From positions 124,204 through 188,203 of the forward strand of contig NZ_AWZU01000009.1 in NCBI RefSeq assembly GCF_000472385.1: a DNA stretch of 64,000 nucleotides, in the 5' to 3' direction. Each line of letters begins with the position of its first letter. Positions within the stretch are counted from its first letter, which is position 1. Source of the DNA: Bradyrhizobium sp. ARR65. GTDB lineage: Bacteria; Pseudomonadota; Alphaproteobacteria; Rhizobiales; Xanthobacteraceae. The notes beneath the pieces are model-generated. The model worked only from the letters and a program-made list of their open reading frames with translations, did not search any database and was not told the origin of the DNA. Below, piece after piece: positions 32,923-41,294 of this stretch. The translations under genes were made by a program, and so were the position numbers.

Positions 32923-35196
32923 TTACTCCCCGTCCCGCAGCCGCCGGTACACCGCGCCCAGAATGTTGGAATAATCGTCGGTCCAGACCCGCTGGTTCTC
33001 AGTGGGCTCGGTTTCGACCCATTTGTCCGAAGACGCGAGCGCGCCGACGTCGGCCTCGTCGCGGGCGGAGACCACGACGTCTGTTGCGAAGATATATTCG
33101 TCGTCGCGGCCGGAGTCTTCGTTATAGACCCAGCTCTTCAGATCATTGGCATCGGCGATGCCCACTACGACGCTTTCGAGCTCGAGATGCCGGTTGGAGA
33201 CATGCATCACCACCGCGCCTTGCGGGGCGAGCTTGTCCTTGTAGATCCTCATCGCCTCTTGCGTTGCGAGATGGATCGGAATCGCGTCCGACGAATAGGC
33301 GTCGACGATGATCAGGTCGTAGATGCCGTCGGGCTCCTTGGCGAAGGTGAGCCGCGCGTCGCCGATCACCGGTTTGAAGTCGGGCTCGCAGTTCTGGACA
33401 TAGCTGAAATAGCGGGGATCGCGCGCGGTATCGACCATGGTCTGGTCGATCTCGAAGAACTTCCAGGTCTCACCAAGCTCGGAGGCGCAGGCCAGCGTGC
33501 CCGCGCCGACGCCGATCACGGCGACCCGCAGCGGCGCGCCTTTGCGCGCCCGGATCGCGGTGATCGCCTGCCCGATGCCGCCATCCCGGTGATAATAGCT
33601 GATCGGCTCGGGCCGGCCTTCGACCTTCGAACCATCATCGTTGAGGAATTTCTGCGCGCCGTGAATCGTGGTGCCGTGCATCAGCACGTGATACTGCCCG
33701 TCCGGCGTCACCACGATCTTGTGCACACCGAAAAAGCTGCGCACGGTTTCCACCCGCCCGTTATCCGACGGATAGGCACGGATCAGGATCAGCGCCACCA
33801 CAACCGTCGCGAAGATCTTCCAGCGGCTCGCATTGAGCGCGAGCGCCAGCAGCGCGGCGAGCACACCGACGCCGCCGGCCACCCACGTCCGATGGTTCTC
33901 GAGCCACAGGCCGATCTTGCCGCTTGAATAGGCCGGTGCGATCAGCGCAACGGCGAGCACGGCAAGAAACGGCCAGTACCAGCGGCTCCAGCGCGGCAGA
34001 CGTTCACTCGTTTCCGGCCGGCACAATGCCGCCAACGCCAGCAGGATCGGATATTCAGCGACCCAGGAGAAGCTGTAGGGCGCGATCAGCCCGGCGAACA
34101 GGCCGCCGAGCATGCCGCCGAACGACAGCGCGACATAAAAGCCGGTGAGATATTTCGCGGCCGGCCGTCTGCGCGCCAGTTCGCCATGGCAGCCCATGGC
34201 GATGAGGAAAAAGCAGAGCTGATGACCGCCGAGCGTCAGCAACAGGTTCTGCTCGCCGCCGACCGCAAGCAGGATGACCACGCCCGCAATCGCCAGCGGC
34301 TGGACCATCAGCATCCATTTGTGCGGCAACAGCGGCCGCGACTGGAACACCAGCACCCAGGTCAGAAGGTAAAGCGAGAGCGGCAGCACCCACAGCAGCG
34401 GCGCCGCCGCGACGTCGGTGGAGATATGCGCGGTCACCGCGATCAAGAGGCCGGAAGGCACCGCGGCCAGGAAGATCCAGCGCGCGCGCAGGCTCCAGGC
34501 AGGCGGCGGCGCATCTGTGTCCTCGGCCTCCATGTCGGTAACGGCAAGAACGGGGGAACGCAGCAACAGCGTCCCGCAAGCAGCGATCAGAACGATCAGC
34601 AGCCCATAACCGAAGGTCCACATCAGGTCCTGGCTGTGCAGCGTGAACATCGGCTCCAGCAGCACCGGATAGGACAACAGCGCGAGGAAGCTGCCGATAT
34701 TGGAGGAAGCGTAGAGGAAATAGGGATCCGGTCCGGCCGGATGGCCGGTGCGGACGAACCAGGCCTGCAGCAGCGGATTGTTCGCAGCGAGCGCGAAGAA
34801 TGGCAGGCCGATCGAGACCGCAAACAGGCCAAGCAGCCAGAATGCATAGCCCGAGGTCGGCGGCTCGCCCCAGCCGCCGGCGATCGAGAGTGGCAGCGTC
34901 AGCATCGCCACCACCAGCAACGAAAGATGCACGGCCACCGGAACGGCACGGCTTCTGATCCGCATCAGAAAATGCGCGTAGGCATAGCCCGCCAGCAGCA
35001 GCGTCTGGAAAAACACCATCGCCACCGACCACACCGCGGGCGAGCCGCCGAGCCGCGGCAGCACCATCTTGGTGAACAGCGGCTGCACCGAGAACAACAA
35101 CAGCGCGCTCAAGAAAATCGCCGCGGTATAGATCGATAACACCAGGCGGTTGCGCGAAGCGGAGGGCTGATCTTTAAGGATTTCGGCAGATGACAT
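32923..35196 (-). CDS. Fused membrane / spermidine-synthase-like protein
   Basis: 757 residues. The N-terminal ~490 residues hold about 13-14 membrane helices (start YTAAIFLSALLLFSVQPLFTKMVLPRLGGSPAVW), and the C-terminal ~250 form a cytoplasmic SpeE-like methyltransferase fold: VAVIGVGAGTLACAS (cofactor loop), FFEIDQTMVD, VIGDARLTF and DLIIVDAYSSDAIPIHL. The acidic residues that bind the aminopropyl donor are roughly conserved, but such fused proteins have not clearly been shown to make spermidine. The ATG has CGGAG upstream. Unlinked to other polyamine genes. Confidence 0.88.
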   Translation of the reverse strand: MSSAEILKDQPSASRNRLVLSIYTAAIFLSALLLFSVQPLFTKMVLPRLGGSPAVWSVAMVFFQTLLLAGYAYAHFLMRIRSRAVPVAVHLSLLVVAMLTLPLSIAGGWGEPPTSGYAFWLLGLFAVSIGLPFFALAANNPLLQAWFVRTGHPAGPDPYFLYASSNIGSFLALLSYPVLLEPMFTLHSQDLMWTFGYGLLIVLIAACGTLLLRSPVLAVTDMEAEDTDAPPPAWSLRARWIFLAAVPSGLLIAVTAHISTDVAAAPLLWVLPLSLYLLTWVLVFQSRPLLPHKWMLMVQPLAIAGVVILLAVGGEQNLLLTLGGHQLCFFLIAMGCHGELARRRPAAKYLTGFYVALSFGGMLGGLFAGLIAPYSFSWVAEYPILLALAALCRPETSERLPRWSRWYWPFLAVLAVALIAPAYSSGKIGLWLENHRTWVAGGVGVLAALLALALNASRWKIFATVVVALILIRAYPSDNGRVETVRSFFGVHKIVVTPDGQYHVLMHGTTIHGAQKFLNDDGSKVEGRPEPISYYHRDGGIGQAITAIRARKGAPLRVAVIGVGAGTLACASELGETWKFFEIDQTMVDTARDPRYFSYVQNCEPDFKPVIGDARLTFAKEPDGIYDLIIVDAYSSDAIPIHLATQEAMRIYKDKLAPQGAVVMHVSNRHLELESVVVGIADANDLKSWVYNEDSGRDDEYIFATDVVVSARDEADVGALASSDKWVETEPTENQRVWTDDYSNILGAVYRRLRDGE

Positions 35197-35316
35197 GAAA
35201 ACTCCGGCGGAGGCCCGGTGGAAGGGCGCAATGGAGCACACGGAATGGCACGGAGCAATCTGGCCCGCGATCAAACCGCTGTGCTGGATTGAACGAGTCC
35301 GCTATGTAACGTCATC

Positions 35317-35401
35317 CGTCATTCTGGGGCGCACGCGAAGCGGGCGAACCCGCAAATCTCGAGATTCCGGGTTCGGCTCTGCGAGCCGCCCCGGAATGAC
35401 G
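35317..35401. repeat. CGTCATTCCGG palindrome
   Basis: 85 bp: CGTCATTCTGGGGCGC ... AAATCTCGAGATTCCGGG ... CGCCCCGGAATGACG, short-centre form. Located between the divergent spermidine-synthase-like and phytoene-desaturase-like genes, so in a promoter region rather than at gene ends. Confidence 0.92.
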
Positions 35402-35431
35402 GTGCAACACACAAGCGGTTCCTAAACAGGC

Positions 35432-37039
35432 ATGAACGAGCCGGACGTCATCATCATCGGTGCGGGGCACAATGGGCTCACTTGCGCGGCCTATCTCGCG
35501 ATGGCCGGCCTGCGCGTGAAGGTGGTGGAACGGCGCAAGGTCGTCGGCGGTGCCGCGGTGACCGAGGAATTCCACCCGGGCTTCCGCAATTCGGTCGCGG
35601 CCTACACCGTCAGCCTGCTCAATCCGCAGGTCATCGCCGATTTAAAGCTCGCCGAGCGTGGCCTGAGGATCGTCGAGCGCCGGGCGCAAAATTTCCTGCC
35701 TGCACCTGATGGAAGCCATCTGCTCACCGGCGAGGGCCGGACCTTGCCTTCCGTCGCGAGGCTCAGCGCGCGTGACGCGGAAACGATCACGGCTTTCTCG
35801 CGCGAACTCGAGACCATCGCCGACGTGCTGCGCCAATTGGTGCTGCGCGCGCCGCCGAACCTGATCGAAGGTTTTGGTCTCGACGCGCTCCGTGAGAGCA
35901 TCAACGCGTTCGGCACCGCTGGTATCCTGCGCAAGCTGTCGCTGGAGCAGACGCGCGACCTGCTCGATCTGTTCACGCGCTCCGCCGGCGAGATACTGGA
36001 CGAGCGTTTTGAAAACGATTTGGTCAAGGCGCTGTTCGGCTTCGATGCCATCGTCGGCAATTACGCCAGTCCCTACGCGCCAGGCTCGGCCTATGTGATG
36101 CTGCACCATGCCTTTGGCGAGGTGAATGGCAAGAAGGGCGTCTGGGGCCACGCCATCGGCGGCATGGGCGCGATCACGGAAGCGATGGCGAGCGCCGCGC
36201 GTCACCATGGCGCCGAGATCGAGGTGAACGCCGCCGTGCGCGAGGTGATCGTGGAAAGCGGTCGCGCGGTCGGCGTCCTCCTTGAAGACGGCAAGACCAT
36301 TCGCGCCAAATATGTCGCCGCCAACGTCAATCCAAAACTGCTCTACACAAGGCTGATCGATAGCGGCGCGCTGCCGCCGGAATTTCTGGCGCGCATGAAG
36401 CGCTGGCGTAACGGCTCCGGCACTTTCCGCATGAACGTGGCGCTATCGCGCCTGCCGTCCTTCACCGCGCTGACGGGCGACGGCGACCACCTCACCGCCG
36501 GCATCATTCTCGCCCCCAGCCTCGCCTATATGGACCGCGCCTTTACCGACGCCCGCGCGCATGGCTGGAGCCGCGAGCCGGTCATCGAGATGCTGATTCC
36601 CTCCACGCTCGACGATTCACTGGCGCCTGGAGGAGCGCATGTCGCCAGCCTGTTCTGTCAGCATGTCGCGCCCGATCTGGGAGGCGGAAAATCCTGGGAC
36701 GACCACCGTGAGGAAGTCGCCGACCTCATGATCGCGACCGTCGATAAATACGCGCCGGGCTTCGCGCAAAGCGTCCTCGGACGGCAGATCTTGTCGCCGC
36801 TCGACCTCGAGCGCGAATTTGGCCTGTTGGGCGGGGACATCTTCCACGGCGCGCTGACGCTGAACCAGTTGTTCTCGGCGCGGCCGATGCTGGGCCATGC
36901 CGATTACCGTGGTCCGCTCAAGGGGCTCTACCATTGCGGCTCCGGCGCCCATCCCGGCGGCGGCGTCACCGGCGCCCCCGGCCACAACGCCGCGCAGGTG
37001 ATCTTGCGCGACCACCGGGCGCTCTTTGGGAGACGTTGA
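35432..37039 (+). CDS. FAD-dependent phytoene-desaturase-like oxidoreductase (PYROXD2-like)
   Basis: 535 residues. Dinucleotide-binding start DVIIIGAGHNGLTCAAYLAMAGLRVKVVER, VVGGAAVTEEFHPGF, and a C-terminal flavin motif LYHCGSGAHPGGGVTGAPGHNAAQ (in pieces). Closest in pattern to PYROXD2-type proteins rather than true carotenoid desaturases; no carotenoid genes are nearby. Substrate unknown. The palindrome at 35317-35401 lies 30 bp upstream. Confidence 0.88.
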   Translation: MNEPDVIIIGAGHNGLTCAAYLAMAGLRVKVVERRKVVGGAAVTEEFHPGFRNSVAAYTVSLLNPQVIADLKLAERGLRIVERRAQNFLPAPDGSHLLTGEGRTLPSVARLSARDAETITAFSRELETIADVLRQLVLRAPPNLIEGFGLDALRESINAFGTAGILRKLSLEQTRDLLDLFTRSAGEILDERFENDLVKALFGFDAIVGNYASPYAPGSAYVMLHHAFGEVNGKKGVWGHAIGGMGAITEAMASAARHHGAEIEVNAAVREVIVESGRAVGVLLEDGKTIRAKYVAANVNPKLLYTRLIDSGALPPEFLARMKRWRNGSGTFRMNVALSRLPSFTALTGDGDHLTAGIILAPSLAYMDRAFTDARAHGWSREPVIEMLIPSTLDDSLAPGGAHVASLFCQHVAPDLGGGKSWDDHREEVADLMIATVDKYAPGFAQSVLGRQILSPLDLEREFGLLGGDIFHGALTLNQLFSARPMLGHADYRGPLKGLYHCGSGAHPGGGVTGAPGHNAAQVILRDHRALFGRR

Positions 37040-37084
37040 ACATCCGAGACCCGGCTTCGACCAACGACGATGGGGGCGGCATCC

Positions 37085-37133
37085 TGTGGACAGCTTTGTG
37101 GATGGTTTGTGGAAAACCGGTTCGTAACCGGTT
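37085..37133 (+). other. Three TGTGGA boxes followed by two AACCGGTT palindromes
   Basis: TGTGGA occurs at 37085, 37097 and 37108, spaced 12 and 11 bp (about one helical turn), each resembling half of the DnaA box TGTGGATAA. Directly after come two 8-bp palindromes AACCGGTT at 37115-37122 and 37126-37133, 11 bp apart, then GGTTAAC. A protein-binding array is plausible; identity unknown. Confidence 0.4.
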
Positions 37134-37326
37134 AACGCATGCGCTGAAAATTGATCTTCATCGCCGTGCCAGTGCCACGACGACGGCCTGCGGCATGAAG
37201 ACTGGGGAGACCAGCGCCCGCCGGTCCCAGGTGTTGGAGAGGTTGCCAAAGCACCGGCACAAGTCTGTGCGCAAGCTTTGGATAAGTGTCCCGGAACGTT
37301 TGGAAAACCCGGTCTCAAAGCCAAAA

Positions 37327-37361
37327 CCCGCGCGAGGCATCGCGCGGGGGTCTCGTTTTTT
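37327..37361 (+). terminator. Rho-independent terminator
   Basis: Perfect stem CCCGCGCGA (37327-37335) / TCGCGCGGG (37340-37348) with loop GGCA, then GGTCTCG and six T. The T-run is a few bases from the stem. It ends rightward transcription after the oxidoreductase region. Confidence 0.75.
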
Positions 37362-37413
37362 ATCCTGATTGCGGCAAACGGAGTTCTCCCCCTGAGAAAG
37401 GGAGCGCCAGAAA

Positions 37414-37581
37414 CTATTTCAGCGAACTGTTAATGGACGAGAACTTGTCGTTCAGAGTGCCCCCGATGCCGTTCACCACGAGGATGATCGCGAGCGAGAT
37501 GCCGGCGGCGATCAACCCATATTCGATCGCGGTCGCGCCCGAGTTGTCGGCCCAAAATTTCGAAAATAAAACCTTCACCAT
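37414..37581 (-). CDS. Flp family type IVb pilin
   Basis: 55 residues: short basic leader MVKVLFSKFWADNSG, then ATAIEYGLIAAGISLAIILVV, the Flp pilin core with the prepilin-peptidase cleavage after Gly15 and the conserved Glu20-Tyr21. Assembled into thin adhesive (Tad) pili. GGAGGTC precedes the ATG. No tad/cpa assembly gene is near, so it is an orphan pilin gene that would depend on a Tad machine encoded elsewhere. Confidence 0.9.
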   Translation of the reverse strand: MVKVLFSKFWADNSGATAIEYGLIAAGISLAIILVVNGIGGTLNDKFSSINSSLK

Positions 37582-37736
37582 GACCTCCGAATGGTTGTGT
37601 TGGCTCGATCCAACATCCGTAAATATACGGCACGCATCCTAAGGTTGTTTGAACGCGGGCCCTCCAAGTTTTACGGATAATGCAAGATGATCATTCCTCA
37701 AATTCTACGCAAAGTCCTAAGGCTTCACGCACACAA

Positions 37737-38633
37737 ATGACTTCCAGCCAACCCCCTGCCACCTATCGGGCCAGCTTCGCGATCGGCGACGAACAGGCCG
37801 CCAAGCACGTCGTCGATGTGCTCACCGAAATCTTCTTCGAAGGCGATGCCGCGGTCGCCGCCTTCGAGCGACCGGACGGGCGCTGGGACGTGACACTGCA
37901 CTTTGCGGACGCACCGGACCAACCGCTATTGCGGGAACTCGTCGGCAACGCGGCGGGTGAGGACGTCGCCCGCGGCATGAGCTTCGACACGGTGGAGGCC
38001 AAGGACTGGGTCAAGGCAAGCCTCGATGACCTGGTTCCCGTACCCGCGGGGCGTTTTGTCGTGCATGGGCAGCATGACCGCGCCCGCGTACCAAACAATA
38101 AGCTCGGTATCGAGATCGAGGCGGCGCTTGCCTTCGGCACCGGCCATCACGGCACGACGCGCGGCTGCCTGTTGCTGCTCGATCATGTCCTGAAGGCGCA
38201 CCGTATCGGACGCGTGCTCGACCTCGGCACGGGAACCGGCGTGCTCGCCATCGCCGCGGCCAAGGCGCTCCGCTGGAAGGTGCTGGCCAGCGATATCGAT
38301 GCGGCATCCGTGGAGGTGGCGCGGGAGAATGCGCGCCTGAACGGCGTCGGCGACCTCGTGACGGTGATCCGCGCGAGCGGGCTCGGAGCGCCGGATTTCG
38401 CGCAGGCAGGTCCGTTCGACCTGGTGCTGGCGAATATTCTGGCCAATCCGCTGAAGCAATTGGCTGGGGCGATGTCGGCCCATCTGGCGCCGCGGGCGCT
38501 GGTCATCCTGTCGGGATTGCTGACGTCTCAGGCGAGCGGCGTCATCGCCGCCTATCGCGCCCGTGGGCTGGTGCCGGTGCGGCACCTCAAAATCGAAGGT
38601 TGGAGCAGCCTTTTGCTCCGCTCAGCCAACTGA
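37737..38633 (+). CDS. prmA: Ribosomal protein L11 methyltransferase
   Basis: 298 residues, usual length. N-terminal substrate-recognition domain and C-terminal SAM-dependent methyltransferase with ALAFGTGHHGTTRGCL, DLGTGTGVLAIAAAK (SAM loop), ASDIDAASVEVARENARLNG and LVLANILANPL. Trimethylates ribosomal protein L11 in the cytoplasm. The ATG at 37737 is preferred to a start 57 bases upstream because the L11-MTase fold begins with YRASFAIG just after; the ribosome site is weak. Confidence 0.95.
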   Translation: MTSSQPPATYRASFAIGDEQAAKHVVDVLTEIFFEGDAAVAAFERPDGRWDVTLHFADAPDQPLLRELVGNAAGEDVARGMSFDTVEAKDWVKASLDDLVPVPAGRFVVHGQHDRARVPNNKLGIEIEAALAFGTGHHGTTRGCLLLLDHVLKAHRIGRVLDLGTGTGVLAIAAAKALRWKVLASDIDAASVEVARENARLNGVGDLVTVIRASGLGAPDFAQAGPFDLVLANILANPLKQLAGAMSAHLAPRALVILSGLLTSQASGVIAAYRARGLVPVRHLKIEGWSSLLLRSAN

Positions 38634-38680
38634 GCTCGCGAGGTCGGTTTTGGTTGAAGCAATGGGAGCGGCGAACTCGG

Positions 38681-38722
38681 TCACCTCTCGCGGATCGACC
38701 TCTTCCCGCTGCGGAGAGGTGA
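38681..38722. repeat. Inverted repeat, probable bidirectional terminator
   Basis: TCACCTCTC (38681-38689) and GAGAGGTGA (38714-38722) form a perfect 9-bp dyad around a 24-base centre, a degenerate member of the CTCTCCCCGC repeat family. Lies between the convergent ends of prmA and a small hypothetical gene. Confidence 0.6.
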
Positions 38723-38757
38723 GCCCGTCGGGCCAGCCGAGCCCAATCTCGTTTGTT

Positions 38758-38946
38758 TTAATCCGGCGACTTCGGCTGCCGGGTGTCAAAAGACTGCTTA
38801 CGCAGCGAGCGCCTGACCCGCGCCTCGGACAGACGGTCCAGGAGCTGGACGATGAGGCCGCGCGGGCGCTTCTCGCCAGCGTCGGCTTGGGTGATCGGGT
38901 TACGCCGAACCGGCGGCGAAATCTTCTCAAAACTAAAGGCCGGCAT
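38758..38946 (-). CDS. Conserved hypothetical small protein
   Basis: 62 residues, very basic: MPAFSFEKISPPVRRNPI, a variable middle, then LIVQLLDRLSEARVRRSLRKQ. I recognise this as a type of short protein found in Bradyrhizobium-like genomes, without known function. The ATG at 38946 is eight bases after GAGGGG, which decides the start over an upstream in-frame one. No signal peptide or membrane helix; the Arg-rich end could bind nucleic acid or lipid (speculative). Confidence 0.6.
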   Translation of the reverse strand: MPAFSFEKISPPVRRNPITQADAGEKRPRGLIVQLLDRLSEARVRRSLRKQSFDTRQPKSPD

Positions 38947-39133
38947 TGTGTATCCCCTCGTCATTGAGTTGAGACACCCTGGCGTTTCCAAAAATTATCA
39001 TTTGACATCACTGTGACAGAAAACATTCGACCTCGTCAACGCAATCGCGCATTCCGTCAGAAGTTGTGCCAAATTCCCCCAAATAGCGTCCACGTGGCGC
39101 ACGTCCTTTCACCATCTCTGAGATCGGTGGACC

Positions 39134-40966
39134 ATGTTCGAAGCCCATTTTCAAACTTTTGAGGAACCGGAGACCGGTGTCGCGCTGACAGCGCGGCTGG
39201 CCGCCTTTCGCGAGGAGCTGAGACGGCGCAAGCTGACCGGCTTCGTGGTGCCCCGCGCCGATCAGCAACAGAATGAATATGTCCCGCCCTCGGAAGAACG
39301 GCTGGCGTGGCTCACCGGCTTCACCGGCTCGGCCGGACTTGCGGTCGTGCTGCCGAGTGAGGCCGCCTTGTTCGTCGACGGCCGCTATACTCTGCAAGCG
39401 AGCAAGCAGGTCGACGGCAAGGCGTGGGCGATCGAATCGCTGGTCGATCCGCCGCCGGAAAGCTGGCTCGCACAGCATCTGAAGCCCGGCGACCGCCTGG
39501 GCTACGACCCCTGGCTGCATACATCCGCCGCGGCGGAGCGGCTGGCTGCGGCCTGCGCCAAGACGGGCGCGGAACTGGTTGCGGTCGACGGCAATCCGGT
39601 GGACGCGATCTGGACCGAGCGCCCGGCCCCGCCGCTGGCCCCCGTGGCCATCCACGCCATCGGCTTTGCCGGCGAGAGCGAGGCCGACAAACTTTCCCGC
39701 ATCAGGACCGAGATCGGCCGGTCCGGTGCGGACGCGCTGGTACTGTCGGACCCCCATGCCGTAGCCTGGACCTTCAACATCCGCGGCGCGGATGTCGCAC
39801 ATACGCCGTTACCTCTATCCTACGCCCTGGTGCCGAAAGAGGGCCGGCCGACCATCTTCATCGACCATCGCAAGCTCTCCAACGCGACGCGCGACCATCT
39901 CGAACAGTCCGCCGACGTTCGCGAGCCGGATACGCTGACGCGCGAACTCACCGCGCTGGCCCAACGCGGCGTGCAAATCGCGCTCGACAGCGCAACGGCG
40001 GCGGACGCGCTCAGCCGGCTGATCAGTTCCGCCGGCGGCAAGGTCGTGCGCGGCAGCGATCCCGTCAGCCTGCTCAAGGCGGTCAAGAATGCCACCGAGA
40101 TCGACGGCACGCGCACGGCGCACCAGCGCGACGCGGCGGCACTGGCGCGTTTCCTGGCCTGGGTGGACCGGGAAGCTCCCAAGGGCACGCTGACAGAAAT
40201 CGACACTGTCGAGGCGCTCGAAACCTTCCGCCGCGAGACCGGCGCGCTGAAGGACGTGTCGTTTCCAACCATCGCCGGCACCGGGCCGAACGGGGCCATC
40301 GTGCATTACCGCGTCACGCGCAAAAGCAACCGCCGCATCGTGCCCGGCGATCTGCTGCTGATCGATTCCGGCGCGCAATATGAAGACGGCACCACAGACG
40401 TCACGCGCACCGTTGCGGTCGGCGACCCCACCGATGAGAGGCGCGACCGCTTCACCCGCGTGCTGCGCGGGCATATCGCGATCGCCCGCGCGGTCTTTCC
40501 CGACGGCACGACCGGCGCGCAGCTCGACAGTTTTGCGCGGCAGTTCCTGTGGCAGGCCGGGCTTGATTTCGAACATGGCACCGGCCATGGCGTCGGCAGC
40601 TATCTCTCCGTGCATGAGGGGCCGGCGCGAATCTCCAAGCTCGGCACCACACCGCTCAAGCGCGGCATGATCCTGTCGAACGAGCCCGGCTATTACAAAA
40701 CCGACGGCTACGGCATCCGGATCGAGAATCTGGAGCTGGTGGTCGCCGCTGATATTCCGGGCGGCGAGAAGCCGATGAATGCGTTCGAGACGCTGACGCT
40801 GGCGCCGATCGATCGTCGTCTGATCGATATCGCCATGCTGTCCCAGGCGGAACTCGATTGGCTCAACGCCTATCACGCACGCGTTGCGCGCGAGGTGCGC
40901 GGACAGCTCGACGCTGCGACCAAGGCGTGGCTGGATCAGGCGACGGCGCCGCTTTCTACCCGCTGA
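39134..40966 (+). CDS. pepP: Xaa-Pro aminopeptidase P family metallopeptidase
   Basis: 610 residues, the three-domain long form like eukaryotic aminopeptidase P1: two creatinase-like N-terminal domains, then the pita-bread M24 domain (about 320-545). Metal ligands are visible in LLIDSGAQYEDGTTDVTRT (two Asp), GTGHGVGSYLSVHEGP (His), ILSNEPGYY (Glu) and RIENLELV (Glu). Removes N-terminal residues before proline; cytoplasmic. A palindromic repeat begins at the base after the stop codon. Confidence 0.93.
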   Translation: MFEAHFQTFEEPETGVALTARLAAFREELRRRKLTGFVVPRADQQQNEYVPPSEERLAWLTGFTGSAGLAVVLPSEAALFVDGRYTLQASKQVDGKAWAIESLVDPPPESWLAQHLKPGDRLGYDPWLHTSAAAERLAAACAKTGAELVAVDGNPVDAIWTERPAPPLAPVAIHAIGFAGESEADKLSRIRTEIGRSGADALVLSDPHAVAWTFNIRGADVAHTPLPLSYALVPKEGRPTIFIDHRKLSNATRDHLEQSADVREPDTLTRELTALAQRGVQIALDSATAADALSRLISSAGGKVVRGSDPVSLLKAVKNATEIDGTRTAHQRDAAALARFLAWVDREAPKGTLTEIDTVEALETFRRETGALKDVSFPTIAGTGPNGAIVHYRVTRKSNRRIVPGDLLLIDSGAQYEDGTTDVTRTVAVGDPTDERRDRFTRVLRGHIAIARAVFPDGTTGAQLDSFARQFLWQAGLDFEHGTGHGVGSYLSVHEGPARISKLGTTPLKRGMILSNEPGYYKTDGYGIRIENLELVVAADIPGGEKPMNAFETLTLAPIDRRLIDIAMLSQAELDWLNAYHARVAREVRGQLDAATKAWLDQATAPLSTR

Positions 40967-41079
40967 CGTCATTCCGCGGCGCGCGCAGCGCGAACCCGGA
41001 ATCTAGAAGTTGTGGCGCGCGATGCTACCCTGCGGCGCAAGATTCCGGGTTCGATGCTCCGCATCGCCCCGGAATGACG
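40967..41079. repeat. CGTCATTCCGG palindrome, long-centre form
   Basis: 113 bp starting directly after the pepP TGA: CGTCATTCCGCGGCGCGCG ... AATCTAGAAGTTGTGGCGCGC ... AAGATTCCGGGTTCG ... GCCCCGGAATGACG. The remaining 215 bp up to the next gene show nothing recognisable. Confidence 0.9.
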
Positions 41080-41294
41080 AGCCAAACAACGCCAGCCGCG
41101 TTCGCGGGTGACGACGGCCGAGTATGCGGCTCAGCATGTGCCGGCTGACCACCGCACGCGCATCGCCGCCTCATTCCGCGCCACGTTATAATAACAGTCC
41201 CGCAAACGGCATGGCCGCATTCCGAAACAGGCGTATTCGTCTTGCGTAAGGACGCTACAGTCCGCGCCATGTTTGCAGCGGATTTGAACTCTCG

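Larger units (their letters stand above)
37045..37361 (+). ncRNA. Possible small RNA or long 3' untranslated region ending in a strong terminator
   Basis: Between the oxidoreductase stop and the Flp pilin gene lie about 370 bp without a gene on the plus strand, yet they end in a strong terminator (37327-37361). CGAGACCC at 37045-37052 is exactly complementary to GGGTCTCG at 37348-37355 just before the T-run, so the ends of a transcript could pair, as in many stable RNAs. No known RNA family was recognised and no promoter is clear; it may simply be the oxidoreductase 3' end. Confidence 0.25.
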
